A stretch of DNA of 64,000 nt, taken from contig CAVQZA010000008.1 in NCBI GenBank assembly GCA_963718355.1, positions 1-64,000 on the forward strand, given 5' to 3'. The position numbers were made by a program, and so were the translations under genes. This document shows, piece after piece, positions 18,572 to 28,980 of the stretch (position 1 is its first letter; each line of letters opens with the position of its first letter). The DNA is from CAVQZA01 sp963718355 (GTDB lineage Bacteria; Actinomycetota; Thermoleophilia; Gaiellales; Gaiellaceae). The notes below the pieces were generated by a model. It was not told the DNA's origin. It did no database searches and saw nothing but the letters and a program-made list of their open reading frames with translations.

Positions 18572-18853
18572 GTGTCGAGATCTTCGAAGAAGGGGCCGTT
18601 CGTGGAGGCCAGGCTGCTCAGCCGCATCGAGGCCATGAATGTCTCGGGCGACAAGCGGATGATCAGGACCTGGTCCCGCACCTCAACGGTCTTCCCCGAC
18701 ATGGTCGGGCACACGATCGCGGTCCATGACGGACGCAAGCACGTGCCGGTGTTCTGCACCGAGCAGATGGTGGGCCACAAGCTCGGCGAGTTCGCGCCGA
18801 CCCGCACGTTCCGCGGCCACTCCGGCGACCGCCAGGCCAAGGTGAAGCGCTAG
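18572..18853 (+). CDS. rpsS: 30S ribosomal protein S19
   Basis: This 93-residue protein of the 30S head contacts S13. SRSSKKGPFVEARLL, TWSRTSTVFPDMVG and GHKLGEFAPTRTF are family hallmarks. The GTG start at 18572 follows the rplB stop directly, and the stop overlaps rplV by one base. Confidence 0.98.
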   Translation: MSRSSKKGPFVEARLLSRIEAMNVSGDKRMIRTWSRTSTVFPDMVGHTIAVHDGRKHVPVFCTEQMVGHKLGEFAPTRTFRGHSGDRQAKVKR

Positions 18854-19322
18854 TGGCGACGGTGGAAAGAGTGGAAGTGCGCGCCACTGCGAAGTGGGTG
18901 CGGATCTCGCCGCGCAAGGCGCGCGTCGTCGCGGAGCACATCCGCGGGCGCAGCGTGCCCGAGGCGCGCACCGTGCTCGCGTTCACACAGCGCGCGGCCG
19001 CGCTCGAGATCTCGAAGGTGCTGAAGTCCGCCGTCGCGAACGCGGAGGCCAATCACGGCCTGATCGGCGACGAGCTGCTCGTCTACGCCGTCCAGATCGA
19101 CGAGGGCCCGACGATCAAGCGCTGGCGCGCCCGTGCTCGCGGCCGCGTCGCCCGCATCCGCAAGCGCACCTGCCACATCACGATTCGCCTCGCCGAGAAC
19201 CCGAAGGCCAACCAGCGGCGCGCCCAGCGCGTGACGCCGTCGGCCGCCGAAGAGGCACCGCCCGAGTCCGAGTCGAAGCCCAAGCGCCGCTCACCGGCGA
19301 AGAAGAAGGAGGCGGCTGCGTA

Positions 19323-19323
<1 letters not shown>
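18853..19323 (+). CDS. rplV: 50S ribosomal protein L22
   Basis: This protein of 156 residues contributes a tunnel-lining hairpin. The conserved part (about residues 1-115: KWVRISPRKARVV, ANAEANHGL, and the hairpin RWRARARGRVARIRKRTCH) is complete. After it comes an extra C-terminal tail of about 35 residues, first acidic (EEAPPESE) then lysine-rich (KRRSPAKKKE), absent from the shortest L22 proteins. It overlaps rpsS and rpsC by one base on each side. Confidence 0.97.
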
Positions 19324-20335
<1,012 letters not shown>

Positions 20336-20336
<1 letters not shown>

Positions 20337-20761
20337 TGCTGCTGCCCAAGAAATCCAAGTACCGCCGAGTCCATCGTGGACGGCGCCGCGGCATGGCCAA
20401 GGGCCAGTCCGAGGTGCAGTTCGGCGAGTGGGGCCTGAAGGCGATGGACTGCGGCTGGATCACCAACCGCCAGATCGAGGCTGCCCGGATCGCGATGACG
20501 CGCAAGATCAAGCGCGGCGGCAAGGTCTGGATCAACGTCTTCCCCGACAAGTCCTTCACGAAGAAGCCCGCCGAGACCCGGATGGGCAAGGGCAAGGGCT
20601 CGCCGGAAGGCTGGGTCGCCGTGATCAAGCCCGGCCGCGTGATGTTCGAGCTCGCCGGCGTGCCGGAGCCGCTCGCCAAGGAGGCGCTGCGCCTGGCCGC
20701 CCAGAAGCTGTCCGTCAAGAGCAAGATCGTGAAGCGGGAGGCTGATCCCTTTGCGAGCTAG
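20336..20761 (+). CDS. rplP: 50S ribosomal protein L16
   Basis: This 141-residue protein lies near the A and P sites. The sequence LLPKKSKYRRVHRGRRRG, EVQFGEWGLKAMD and the PDKSFTKKPAETRMGKGKG loop identify it. The GTG start shares its first base with the rpsC stop. The 3' end overlaps rpmC by 11 bases. Confidence 0.98.
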
Positions 20762-20954
20762 AGACATGCGTGACCTGACCGACGACGAGCTGGAGCTCAA
20801 GCTCCACGAGTCGCGCCAGGAGCTGTTCCACCTGCGCTTTCAGTCGGCGACCGGCGGGCTCGAGGACTCCTCGCGCCTGCGGCTGACCCGGCGCGAGATC
20901 GCCCGCATCCTGTCCGTCCGCAACGAGCGCGAAGCGCATCTGGAGACGAAGTAG
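20751..20954 (+). CDS. rpmC: 50S ribosomal protein L29
   Basis: This 67-residue helical hairpin protein lies at the tunnel exit beside L23. TTG 20751 is preferred to ATG 20766 because the family begins M-x-A-x-x-M/L-R-x-L, matched by MRARDMRDL. ELFHLRFQSATGGLED is the conserved core. It overlaps the end of rplP by 11 bases and abuts rpsQ. Confidence 0.95.
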   Translation: MRARDMRDLTDDELELKLHESRQELFHLRFQSATGGLEDSSRLRLTRREIARILSVRNEREAHLETK

Positions 20955-21740
<786 letters not shown>

Positions 21741-21744
<4 letters not shown>

Positions 21745-22109
21745 TCCAGCAGGAATCCCGCCTTCGCGTCGCCGACAACACGGGCGCCCGCGAGATCCTC
21801 TGCATCCGGGTGATGGGAGGCTCGCACCGCCGGTACGCGCGCGTGGGGGACGTCATCGTCGGTACCGTGAAGACGGCAACACCGCAGGGCACGATCAAGA
21901 AGGGCGAGGTCGTGAAGGCCGTTGTCGTGCGGACGAAGAAGCCGTTCGGCCGTGACGACGGAACCCTGATCGCGTTCGACGAGAACGCGGCCGTGATCAT
22001 CGACGCCCAGAACAACCCGCGCGGCACCCGGATCTTCGGGCCCGTCGCGCGCGAGCTGCGCGAGAAGAACTTCATGAAGATCGTCTCGCTCGCACCGGAG
22101 GTGCTCTAA
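21741..22109 (+). CDS. rplN: 50S ribosomal protein L14
   Basis: This 122-residue protein lies at the subunit interface. MIQQESRLRVADNTGA, VMGGSHRRYARVGDVI and the RGTRIFGPVARELR end are family hallmarks. The GTG start lies inside the last codon and stop of rpsQ (GTGA overlap), and rplX follows after 3 nt. Confidence 0.98.
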
Positions 22110-22112
22110 CCC

Positions 22113-22484
22113 GTGTCACAGACCATGAAAATCAAGAAGGGCGACCTCGTCCAGATCCTCGCCGGCAAGGACCGCGGCAAGCAGGGCCGCGTGCTCGAGG
22201 CGCGCCCGCGCGACCGCACCGTGATCGTCGAGAACCTGAACCTCGTCAAGCGCCACACGCGCCCGAAGCCGATCAAGGACTCGAGCCGGATGGGCGGCCC
22301 GCAGGTCGTCCCGGGCGGCATCCTCGAGAAGCCGTCGGCGGTCAACGTCTCGAACGTGATGATCGTCTGCCCGACCTGCAAGCGCCCGACGCGCGTCGGC
22401 ACCACCGCCAAGGAAGTGAAGGGCGAGCACGTGCACGTGCGCAACTGCAAGCGGGCCGACTGTGGCCAGGAGATCGACAAGTAA
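22113..22484 (+). CDS. rplX: 50S ribosomal protein L24
   Basis: This 123-residue assembly initiator of the 50S subunit has a KOW motif at the start (KKGDLVQILAGKDRGKQGRV). The C-terminal part holds two cysteine pairs (CPTC and CKRADC) that could bind zinc, as seen in many bacterial L24 proteins. GTG start at 22113; the stop overlaps rplE by one base. Confidence 0.97.
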   Translation: MSQTMKIKKGDLVQILAGKDRGKQGRVLEARPRDRTVIVENLNLVKRHTRPKPIKDSSRMGGPQVVPGGILEKPSAVNVSNVMIVCPTCKRPTRVGTTAKEVKGEHVHVRNCKRADCGQEIDK

Positions 22485-23086
22485 TGGCGACCACGACGAA
22501 ATCCAAAGCGAAGCCGAAGGCGGGCGCGTACGTGCCGCGCCTCAAGCAGCGCTACGCCGACGAGCTCCGCGAGGCGCTGAAGGGTGAGCTCGGCCTCTCC
22601 TCGATCATGGAGGTGCCGCACATCACCAAGATCACGCTCAACATGGGCGTCGGCGAGGCGAAGACGGATGCGAAGCAGCTCGATCAGGCGATCGACGAGC
22701 TGACGACGATCGCCGGCCAGCGCGCGCAGGTTCGTCGCGCCACGAAGTCGATCGCGAGCTTCAAGCTGCGCGAGGGGATGCCCGTGGGCGCACGCGTCAC
22801 GCTGCGCGGCGACCGCATGTGGGAGTTCCTCGACCGGCTCGTCTCGGTCGCGCTCCCGCGGATCCGCGACTTCCGCGGCCTCAGCCCCGACTCGTTCGAC
22901 GGGCGCGGCAACTACTCGCTCGGGATCCGGGAGCAGATCATCTTCCCGGAGATCGACTACGACTCGATCAGCCAGGTTCGCGGCCTCGACGTCGCAATCA
23001 CCACGTCCGCGCGGAACGACGACGAGGCCCGGGCTCTGCTCCTGGCGCTCGGCATGCCGCTCGCCGGAGAGAGAAGGGAGCAGTAA
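22484..23086 (+). CDS. rplE: 50S ribosomal protein L5
   Basis: This 200-residue protein binds 5S rRNA and the P-site tRNA. The conserved MEVPHITKITLNMGVGEA, GARVTLRGDRMWEFLDRL and DFRGLSPDSFDGRGNYSLGI are intact. About 15 extra Lys/Ala-rich residues precede the usual start (KSKAKPKAG). rpsZ follows after 3 nt. Confidence 0.98.
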   Translation: MATTTKSKAKPKAGAYVPRLKQRYADELREALKGELGLSSIMEVPHITKITLNMGVGEAKTDAKQLDQAIDELTTIAGQRAQVRRATKSIASFKLREGMPVGARVTLRGDRMWEFLDRLVSVALPRIRDFRGLSPDSFDGRGNYSLGIREQIIFPEIDYDSISQVRGLDVAITTSARNDDEARALLLALGMPLAGERREQ

Positions 23087-23089
23087 CGC

Positions 23090-23275
23090 ATGGCGAAGAA
23101 GTCCCTCGTCGTCAAGGCAGCACGCACGCCCAAGCACCCGACGCAGGCGCACTCGCGCTGCAACCGGTGCGGCCGGCCGCGCGCGGTGTATCGCAAGTTC
23201 GGCCTGTGCCGGATCTGCCTGCGCGACCTCGCCCACCAGGGCGTCATCCCCGGCATGACGAAGAGCAGCTGGTAG
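23090..23275 (+). CDS. rpsZ: 30S ribosomal protein S14, zinc-binding type
   Basis: This 61-residue S14 is the short zinc form: CNRCGRPR and CRICLRD supply the four cysteines. The zinc form is common in actinobacteria, where a zinc-free copy often exists elsewhere for zinc shortage; none is in this window. A GGAGG-like sequence in the rplE end (GAGAAGGGAGCAG) precedes ATG 23090. Confidence 0.97.
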   Translation: MAKKSLVVKAARTPKHPTQAHSRCNRCGRPRAVYRKFGLCRICLRDLAHQGVIPGMTKSSW

Positions 23276-23285
23276 GAGGAGCGCG

Positions 23286-23681
23286 ATGCTGACCGATCCC
23301 GTAGCCGACATGCTGACCCGGATTCGCAACGCGAACCGCGCGATGCACGACAAGGTCGAGATGCCGACCTCCCGCATGAAGCAGGAGATCGCCCGCATCC
23401 TCAAGGAAGAGGGCTACATCAAGGACTTCTCCGTCAAGAAGGGCGAGTCCTTCGATACCCTGCTGATCGAGCTGAAGTTCGGTCGGAACCGCGAGCGGGT
23501 CCTCACCGACCTGAAGCGCGTCTCCAAGCCCGGCCGCCGCGTCTATGCCCGCAAGGATCGCCTCCCGCGCGTCCTCGGGGGCCTCGGCACGGCGATTCTG
23601 TCCACGTCCTCCGGTCTCGTCACCGGTCGCACCGCGCAGGAGCGCGGAGTCGGCGGCGAGGTCGTCTGCTTCATCTGGTGA
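23286..23681 (+). CDS. rpsH: 30S ribosomal protein S8
   Basis: This 131-residue protein binds the central domain of 16S rRNA. It starts DPVADMLTRIRNANRA and ends in the family's ILSTSSGLVTGRTAQERGVGGEVVCFIW. TAGGAGGAGCGCG before ATG 23286 is a strong ribosome-binding site. S8 is the known repressor of the spc operon in E. coli; no matching site was identified here. Confidence 0.98.
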   Translation: MLTDPVADMLTRIRNANRAMHDKVEMPTSRMKQEIARILKEEGYIKDFSVKKGESFDTLLIELKFGRNRERVLTDLKRVSKPGRRVYARKDRLPRVLGGLGTAILSTSSGLVTGRTAQERGVGGEVVCFIW

Positions 23682-23686
23682 TCTGA

Positions 23687-24220
23687 ATGAGCCGAATCGG
23701 AAGAAAGCCCATCGAAGTTCCCGCCGGCGTCGACGTCGTGCTGGAGCCTGGCCGCGTGCAGGTCAAGGGCCCGCTCGGCGAGCTGACACAGGTCGTGCCG
23801 ATGCGCATGTCGATCGACCGCGAGGGCGACACGATCACCGTGTCCCGCCCGACCGAGCGCGGTGAGGATCGCTCGCTGCACGGCCTGACGAGGACGCTGA
23901 TCGCGAACATGGTCGAGGGCGTCACGCAGGGCTTCGTGAAGACGCTCGAGATCCAGGGCGTCGGCTACCGCGCTGGAATGCGCGGCTCCGACCTGGAGCT
24001 CAACGTCGGCTACTCGCACAGCGTCGTCGTCAAGCCGCGCCCCGGGATCAGCTTCGAGGTTCCGGTGCCGACCCAGGTGATCGTCAAGGGCACGAACAAG
24101 CAGCAGGTCGGCCAGACCGCCGCCGAGGTGCGCAAGGTGCGCCCGCCCGAGCCGTACAAGGGCAAGGGGATCCGCTACACGGACGAGGTCGTCCGCAGGA
24201 AGGTCGGGAAGCGCGCATGA
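23687..24220 (+). CDS. rplF: 50S ribosomal protein L6
   Basis: This 177-residue protein lies near the factor-binding site. SRIGRKPIEVPAGVDV, LHGLTRTLIANMVEGVTQGF and the C-terminal VRPPEPYKGKGIRY identify it. Starts 5 nt after rpsH and overlaps rplR by four bases (ATGA). Confidence 0.98.
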   Translation: MSRIGRKPIEVPAGVDVVLEPGRVQVKGPLGELTQVVPMRMSIDREGDTITVSRPTERGEDRSLHGLTRTLIANMVEGVTQGFVKTLEIQGVGYRAGMRGSDLELNVGYSHSVVVKPRPGISFEVPVPTQVIVKGTNKQQVGQTAAEVRKVRPPEPYKGKGIRYTDEVVRRKVGKRA

Positions 24221-24570
24221 GCACCCTCACGAAGCTTCAGGCGCGCAAGCGCCGCCAGCGCCGCATCCGAGGCAAGGTCTCGGGCACGGCCGAGCGGCCG
24301 CGTCTCGCGGTGTTCCGCTCCAACGCGGGCATCTCGGCGCAGCTCGTCGACGACGGCGCGGGCAAGACGCTCGCCGCCGCGTCGTGGCTCAATCTCAAGA
24401 AGTTCAAGGGCACCAAGACCGACCAGGCGACCGAGGTGGGCAAGCTGCTCGCCGCGAACGCGAAGACGGCTGGGATCGATGCCGTCGTCTTCGACCGCGG
24501 CGGCTATCTGTACCACGGCCGTGTGAAGGCGCTGGCCGAAGGCGCCCGCGAAGGAGGACTGAAGTTCTAG
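24217..24570 (+). CDS. rplR: 50S ribosomal protein L18
   Basis: This 117-residue 5S rRNA-binding protein shows the basic start RKRRQRRIRGKVSGTAERPRL, the AVFRSN motif and VVFDRGGYLYHGRVKALAEGAREGGL. The next gene, rpsE, begins directly at the base after the stop; its ribosome-binding site (GAAGGAGGAC) lies in the end of rplR. Confidence 0.98.
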   Translation: MSTLTKLQARKRRQRRIRGKVSGTAERPRLAVFRSNAGISAQLVDDGAGKTLAAASWLNLKKFKGTKTDQATEVGKLLAANAKTAGIDAVVFDRGGYLYHGRVKALAEGAREGGLKF

Positions 24571-25143
24571 ATGGGAATTGACGTTCAGGAGACGAGAGAG
24601 CTCAAGGAGCGGGTCGTCGAGATCAACCGGGTCGCCAAGGTCGTCAAGGGCGGCCGGCGGTTCTCGTTCACCGCGCTCGTTGTGATCGGCGACGAGGTCG
24701 ACCGCGTCGGCGTCGGCTACGGCAAGGCGCGCGAGGTTCCGCTCGCGATCACCAAGGCCGTCGACGACGCCCGCAAGAACCTCTTCACGGTTCCGAAGCA
24801 CGGCACCACGATCACGCACGAGATCCTCGGTCGCTTCGACGCGGCGCGTGTCTTCCTCCGCCCCGCGAGCGAGGGCACCGGCGTGATCGCCGGCGGCGGC
24901 GTGCGCGCCGTACTCGAGCTCGCCGGGATCCGCGACGTGCTCGCGAAGAGCCTCGGCACCACGAATCCGATCAACATGGCGCGGGCGACCGTCGACGGGC
25001 TGCGCAACCTGCGCCGGCCCGAGGATGTTGCCAAGGCGCGCGGCAAGACGATCAGCGAAGTGCTGCCGTTGCCGCGCATCCCGAAGGTCGCTCCGGTCGT
25101 CGAAGTGGTCGAGGTCGTCGAGGTCGTCGATGCCGACGCTTAA
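24571..25143 (+). CDS. rpsE: 30S ribosomal protein S5
   Basis: This 190-residue protein supports decoding accuracy at the mRNA entrance. The RNA-binding start (ELKERVVEINRVAKVVKGGRRFSF), GVGYGKAREVP and the C-terminal AGIRDVLAKSLGT are complete. About 15 extra residues at the end form a Val/Glu repeat (VVEVVEVVEVV). The last 14 bases overlap rpmD, a tighter arrangement than usual. Confidence 0.97.
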   Translation: MGIDVQETRELKERVVEINRVAKVVKGGRRFSFTALVVIGDEVDRVGVGYGKAREVPLAITKAVDDARKNLFTVPKHGTTITHEILGRFDAARVFLRPASEGTGVIAGGGVRAVLELAGIRDVLAKSLGTTNPINMARATVDGLRNLRRPEDVAKARGKTISEVLPLPRIPKVAPVVEVVEVVEVVDADA

Positions 25144-25309
25144 GGTCACCCAGATCAAGAGCAAGATCGGCCAGACGCCGCGCCATCGCGGCACGCTGCG
25201 CGCGCTCGGGCTCGGCAAGATCGGCTCGAGCCACGAGCACCAGCCGTCGCCGCAGCTCGACGGGATGCTCCGCAAGGTCCGCCATCTCGTGAAGGTCGAG
25301 GAGCAGTAA
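25130..25309 (+). CDS. rpmD: 50S ribosomal protein L30
   Basis: This 59-residue protein (LKVTQIKSKIGQTPRHRGTL, then LGLGKIG) is a small 50S subunit component. ATG 25130 gives the family-type MPTLKVTQ start and lies inside the end of rpsE, 14 bases overlapping in another frame. Its stop overlaps rplO by one base. Confidence 0.95.
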   Translation: MPTLKVTQIKSKIGQTPRHRGTLRALGLGKIGSSHEHQPSPQLDGMLRKVRHLVKVEEQ

Positions 25310-25977
25310 TGGCCGACGAGCAGCCGAAAGTCGAGGAGCTGAATCTCCACACCCTGAAGCCGGCGCAGCCGCGGAAGAACCGCAAGCGCGTCGGCCGCGG
25401 CCTGGGCTCCGGCAAGGGCCGCTACTCCGGCCGCGGGATCAAGGGACAGAAGTCGCGCGCCGGCTCGCACATGATGCGCGCGGGCTTCGAGGGCGGCCAG
25501 ATGCCGCTGTACATGCGCCTCGGCAAGCAGAAGGGCTCGACGTCGAAGGACGCGATGCCGATCGTCCCGTTCATGACGCGCACCGCGCCGGTGAACGTGC
25601 GCGATCTCGAGGCACGCTTCGACGCAGGCGCCGAGGTCACTCCGGAAGCGCTCGTCGCCGCCGGGCTGCTCAAGAACACGAAGATCGACGTCAAGATCCT
25701 CGGCAACGGCGATCTCACCAAGGCGCTGACCGTCACCTCGCACGGCTTCTCGAAGAGCGCGATCGAGAAGATCGAGAAGGCCGGCGGCACGATCGTCTGG
25801 CTGCGCGGCGAGCCCAAGCCGAAGAAGGTCAAGCACCACAAGGCCGCGAAGCCCGTGGTCGAGGAGACCGAGGAGGACGAGGTCGTCGAGGAGGAGACTC
25901 CGGTCGACGAGGCGCCCGCCGAGGTCGAAGTCGACGCGGAGGTCGAGCCCGAGGCCGAGGGAGACGTAGAGAGCTAG
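25309..25977 (+). CDS. rplO: 50S ribosomal protein L15 with acidic C-terminal tail
   Basis: Residues 1-170 are a normal L15 (NRKRVGRGLGSGKGRYSGRG, KGQKSRAGSHMMRAGFEGGQMPLYMRL, and the SKSAIEKIEKAGG end). A tail of about 50 residues follows, lysine-rich at first and then highly acidic (EETEEDEVVEEE, EVEVDAEVEPEAE). This tail is not part of the usual fold and resembles the extension on S17. It abuts secY. Confidence 0.96.
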   Translation: MADEQPKVEELNLHTLKPAQPRKNRKRVGRGLGSGKGRYSGRGIKGQKSRAGSHMMRAGFEGGQMPLYMRLGKQKGSTSKDAMPIVPFMTRTAPVNVRDLEARFDAGAEVTPEALVAAGLLKNTKIDVKILGNGDLTKALTVTSHGFSKSAIEKIEKAGGTIVWLRGEPKPKKVKHHKAAKPVVEETEEDEVVEEETPVDEAPAEVEVDAEVEPEAEGDVES

Positions 25978-27231
25978 ATGTTCAGCTGGATCACCAACGC
26001 CTGGCGCGTCCCGGAGCTCCGCAAGCGCGTCCTCTTCACCGCGCTGATCCTCGCGATCTACCGCTTCGGCTCCTGGCTGCCCGCGCCGGGGATCAACTCG
26101 CAGGAGATCCAGAACTACTTCAACGGACGCAACGGCACGATCCTCGGCCTGCTCAACCTGTTCTCGGGCTCGGCGCTCTCGCGCTTCTCAGTCTTCGCGC
26201 TCGGGATCATGCCGTACGTCACGGCCTCGATCATCCTCCAGCTCCTGACCGTGGTGATCCCGCGGCTCGAGCAGCTGCAGAAGGAGGGCGAGGCGGGCTA
26301 CGCCAAGATCAACCAGTACACGCGGTACCTGACCGTGATCCTCGCCGCCGCGCAGTCCACGGGCTACGCGTTCCTGTTCAAGCGCGAGGGCGCGCTGCAG
26401 GCGAACACGGGCCGGATGGTGCTGATCATCGTGACCCTGACGGCCGGCACGACCCTGCTGATGTGGATGGGCGAGCTGATCACCAAGCGCGGCGTCGGCA
26501 ACGGGATCTCGATCCTGATCTTCGCCTCGATCCTCTCGACCGCCCCTGCCGGGATCAACGCCTGGATCAACGGCGGCCCGATGGAGAAGCTCTTCTTCCC
26601 GATCGTCGCGCTCGGGATCGTCGTCGCGGTCGTCTACATGCAGGAGGGCCAGCGCCGCATCCCGATCCAGTACGCCAAGCGCATGGTGGGCCGCCGGATG
26701 ACCTCGGGCGGCTCGACCTACCTGCCGCTGCGCGTGAACATGGCCGGTGTGATCCCGGTGATCTTCGCGGCCGCCGTGATGGCGTTCCCGCCGACGGTGG
26801 CGCAGTTCTTCCCGCAGACGCAGGGCTTCATCAACTCGCACTTCACCCCGTCGAGCCCGTTCTACCTGCTGCTCGAGGCGTTCCTGATCGTGATCTTCAC
26901 GTACTTCTACACCGCGGTCCAGTTCAACCCCGTCGACCAGGCCGACAACCTGCGCAAGTACGGCGGCTACATCCCGGGCATCCGTCCCGGGCCGCCCACG
27001 GCGCAGTACCTCGACCGCGTGCTGACGCGGCTGACGCTGCCGGGCTCCCTGTACCTGGCCGCCGTCGCCGTGCTTCCGGCCGTCTTCATCCGCTACGCAG
27101 GCTTCTCGCAGGCGACCTCTCGCGCCCTCGGCGGCACCTCCGTGCTGATCGTCGTCGGCGTCGCGCTGGACACGATGCGCCAGATGGAGTCGCAGATGAT
27201 GCAGCGCAGCTACGAAGGCTTCCTCAAGTAG
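25978..27231 (+). CDS. secY: Preprotein translocase channel SecY
   Basis: This 417-residue membrane protein forms the protein-conducting channel with SecE. About ten hydrophobic segments are visible, starting with the cytoplasmic NAWRVPELRKR and the first helix near residue 16. The cytoplasmic loop YMQEGQRRIPIQYAKRM, which contacts ribosomes and SecA, is conserved, as is the C-terminal GGTSVLIVVGVALDTMRQMESQMMQR. It starts at the base after the rplO stop. Confidence 0.97.
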   Translation: MFSWITNAWRVPELRKRVLFTALILAIYRFGSWLPAPGINSQEIQNYFNGRNGTILGLLNLFSGSALSRFSVFALGIMPYVTASIILQLLTVVIPRLEQLQKEGEAGYAKINQYTRYLTVILAAAQSTGYAFLFKREGALQANTGRMVLIIVTLTAGTTLLMWMGELITKRGVGNGISILIFASILSTAPAGINAWINGGPMEKLFFPIVALGIVVAVVYMQEGQRRIPIQYAKRMVGRRMTSGGSTYLPLRVNMAGVIPVIFAAAVMAFPPTVAQFFPQTQGFINSHFTPSSPFYLLLEAFLIVIFTYFYTAVQFNPVDQADNLRKYGGYIPGIRPGPPTAQYLDRVLTRLTLPGSLYLAAVAVLPAVFIRYAGFSQATSRALGGTSVLIVVGVALDTMRQMESQMMQRSYEGFLK

Positions 27232-27245
27232 AGGGCGGTAGCTCG

Positions 27246-27821
27246 GTGGAGATCCTCATCCTCGGTCCGCAGGGGTCGGGCAAAGGGACGCAGGCCAATC
27301 GGATCGCGTCCGAGTTCGGCTACCCGCACATCGCGACGGGCGAGATCCTGCGCGAGGCGGTTGCCCAGGGCACCGAGCTCGGACTGCGCGTGCAGCCGAT
27401 CCTCGACGCTGGCCGGCTCGTCGACGACGCGCTGATGATCGAGCTGATCCGCGACCGGCTCGACGAGCCCGATGCGGCCGAGGGCTTCGTCCTCGACGGC
27501 TTCCCGCGCACGCTCGTCCAGGCGGAGGCGCTCGACGCCATGCTCGCCGAGATCGGCCGGCCCATCGTCGTCGTCTTCGAGCTCCTGATCGCCGAGGAGG
27601 TTTGCGTCCAGCGGCTGCTCGCGCGCGCCGAGCTCGAGGGCCGCGCCGACGACTCGCCCGAAGCGATCGCCAAGCGGCTCGCGCTCTACCACGAGCTGAC
27701 CGAGCCGGTGGTCGAGCACTATCGCGTGACCGGCCGGCTGGTCGGGATCCACGCCGATCGCTCCGTCGACGAGGTCTTCCTCGAAGTGCAGGCGGCGCTC
27801 GAGCGGGCAGGCGTCGCGTGA
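27246..27821 (+). CDS. adk: Adenylate kinase
   Basis: This 191-residue cytosolic enzyme catalyses ATP + AMP = 2 ADP. The P-loop is GPQGSGKGTQ near the start, the AMP-binding part includes GEILREAV and DGFPRTLVQAEAL, and the lid region is the short, zinc-free form (RAELEGRADD). GTG 27246 is chosen because the P-loop must lie about seven residues in. It overlaps map by four bases (GTGA). Confidence 0.97.
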   Translation: MEILILGPQGSGKGTQANRIASEFGYPHIATGEILREAVAQGTELGLRVQPILDAGRLVDDALMIELIRDRLDEPDAAEGFVLDGFPRTLVQAEALDAMLAEIGRPIVVVFELLIAEEVCVQRLLARAELEGRADDSPEAIAKRLALYHELTEPVVEHYRVTGRLVGIHADRSVDEVFLEVQAALERAGVA

Positions 27822-28582
27822 TCATCCGCAAGTCGGCCGCCGAGCTCGATCAGATGGCGAAGGCCGGCCGCGTCGTCGAGGAGACGCTCGCGCTCGTCGG
27901 CGAGCACGCCCGCGCGGGTGTCACGACGGCCGAGCTCGACAAGCTCGCCGAGGACTTCATCCGCTCGGAGGGCGGCGTGCCGAGCTTCAAGAACTACCGC
28001 GGCTATCCCGCCTCGATCTGCGCCTCGCCGAACGCGATGATCGTGCACGGGATTCCCGGGCCGTACGCGCTCGTCGACGGCGACATTCTCTCCGTCGATG
28101 TCGGCGCCACGGTCGGCGGCTTCGTCGGCGACTCGGCGTTCACGTTCGCGATCGGCGAGATCTCGCCCGGTGCGCAGCGGCTGCTCGACACCTGCCAGGC
28201 CGCGCTCGCAGCCGGGATCGAGCAGTGCCGCGCGGGACACAGGCTCTCCGACATCGGCCACGCGATCCAGACGGTGACCGAAGCGGAGGGATTCGGCGTC
28301 GTCCGCAGCCTCGTGGGGCACGGCATCGGACGCCAGATGCACGAGGAGCCGCAGATCCCGAACTACGGCGAGCCCGGGCGCGGCCCCGAGCTGGCCCCGG
28401 GGATGGTGTTCGCGATCGAGCCGATGATCACCTTCGGCGCGCCGGAAGTCGTCCTGCACGACGACGAATGGTCGATCTCGACCGCCGACGGGTCGCTCGC
28501 GGCCCACTTCGAGCACACCGTCGCGATCACCGACGCAGAGCCGAGGATCCTGACGAGAGCAACGGCCCGTTTGCTACGATAA
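27818..28582 (+). CDS. map: Type I methionine aminopeptidase
   Basis: This 254-residue metalloenzyme removes the initiator methionine from new proteins. The substrate histidine lies in NAMIVHGIPG; metal ligands are the two aspartates of LSVDVGAT and VGDSAFTF, the histidine of GHGIGRQMHEEP, the glutamate of IEPMITFG and the last glutamate of HFEHTVAIT. The GTG start overlaps the adk stop. The infA gene follows after 44 nt. Confidence 0.97.
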   Translation: MIIRKSAAELDQMAKAGRVVEETLALVGEHARAGVTTAELDKLAEDFIRSEGGVPSFKNYRGYPASICASPNAMIVHGIPGPYALVDGDILSVDVGATVGGFVGDSAFTFAIGEISPGAQRLLDTCQAALAAGIEQCRAGHRLSDIGHAIQTVTEAEGFGVVRSLVGHGIGRQMHEEPQIPNYGEPGRGPELAPGMVFAIEPMITFGAPEVVLHDDEWSISTADGSLAAHFEHTVAITDAEPRILTRATARLLR

Positions 28583-28626
28583 CCAGCCGCGCCGCGCTTT
28601 AGCGTGCGCTCACAGACGAAACGAGA

Positions 28627-28851
28627 ATGCCAGTCAAGGAAGAGAAGATCGAGGTAGAAGGCGAGGTCGTGGAGGCGCTCCCAAGCACGATGTTCAGAGT
28701 TGCGCTCGACGACATGCCGGGAACGGTTCTCGCAACTATCTCAGGGAAGATGCGCAAGCACTACATCCGCATCCTCCCGGGCGACCGCGTCAAGGTCGAG
28801 CTCTCACCGTACGACCTGACCCGTGGCCGCATCACCTATCGGCACCGCTAA
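28627..28851 (+). CDS. infA: Translation initiation factor IF-1
   Basis: This 74-residue OB-fold protein binds the ribosomal A site during initiation. EGEVVEALPSTMFRV, KMRKHYIRILPGDRVKVELSPYDLTRGRI are family hallmarks. It lies between map and rpmJ, as in most actinobacteria. Confidence 0.98.
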   Translation: MPVKEEKIEVEGEVVEALPSTMFRVALDDMPGTVLATISGKMRKHYIRILPGDRVKVELSPYDLTRGRITYRHR

Positions 28852-28863
28852 CCAAGGAATCCC

Positions 28864-28977
28864 ATGAAAGTGCGCCCGTCCGTAAAGCCCATGTGCGAAC
28901 GCTGCCGCGTCATCAAGCGGCACGGTACGACCATGGTCATCTGCACGAACCCCCGCCACAAGCAGAGGCAGGGCTAA
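28864..28977 (+). CDS. rpmJ: 50S ribosomal protein L36
   Basis: This is a 37-residue zinc protein: MKVRPSVKPMCERCRV and then a cysteine and histidine (CTNPRH) supply the ligands. AAGGAATCCC precedes ATG 28864. It is too short for many gene finders but lies in its conserved place between infA and rpsM. Confidence 0.97.
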   Translation: MKVRPSVKPMCERCRVIKRHGTTMVICTNPRHKQRQG

Positions 28978-28980
28978 CTC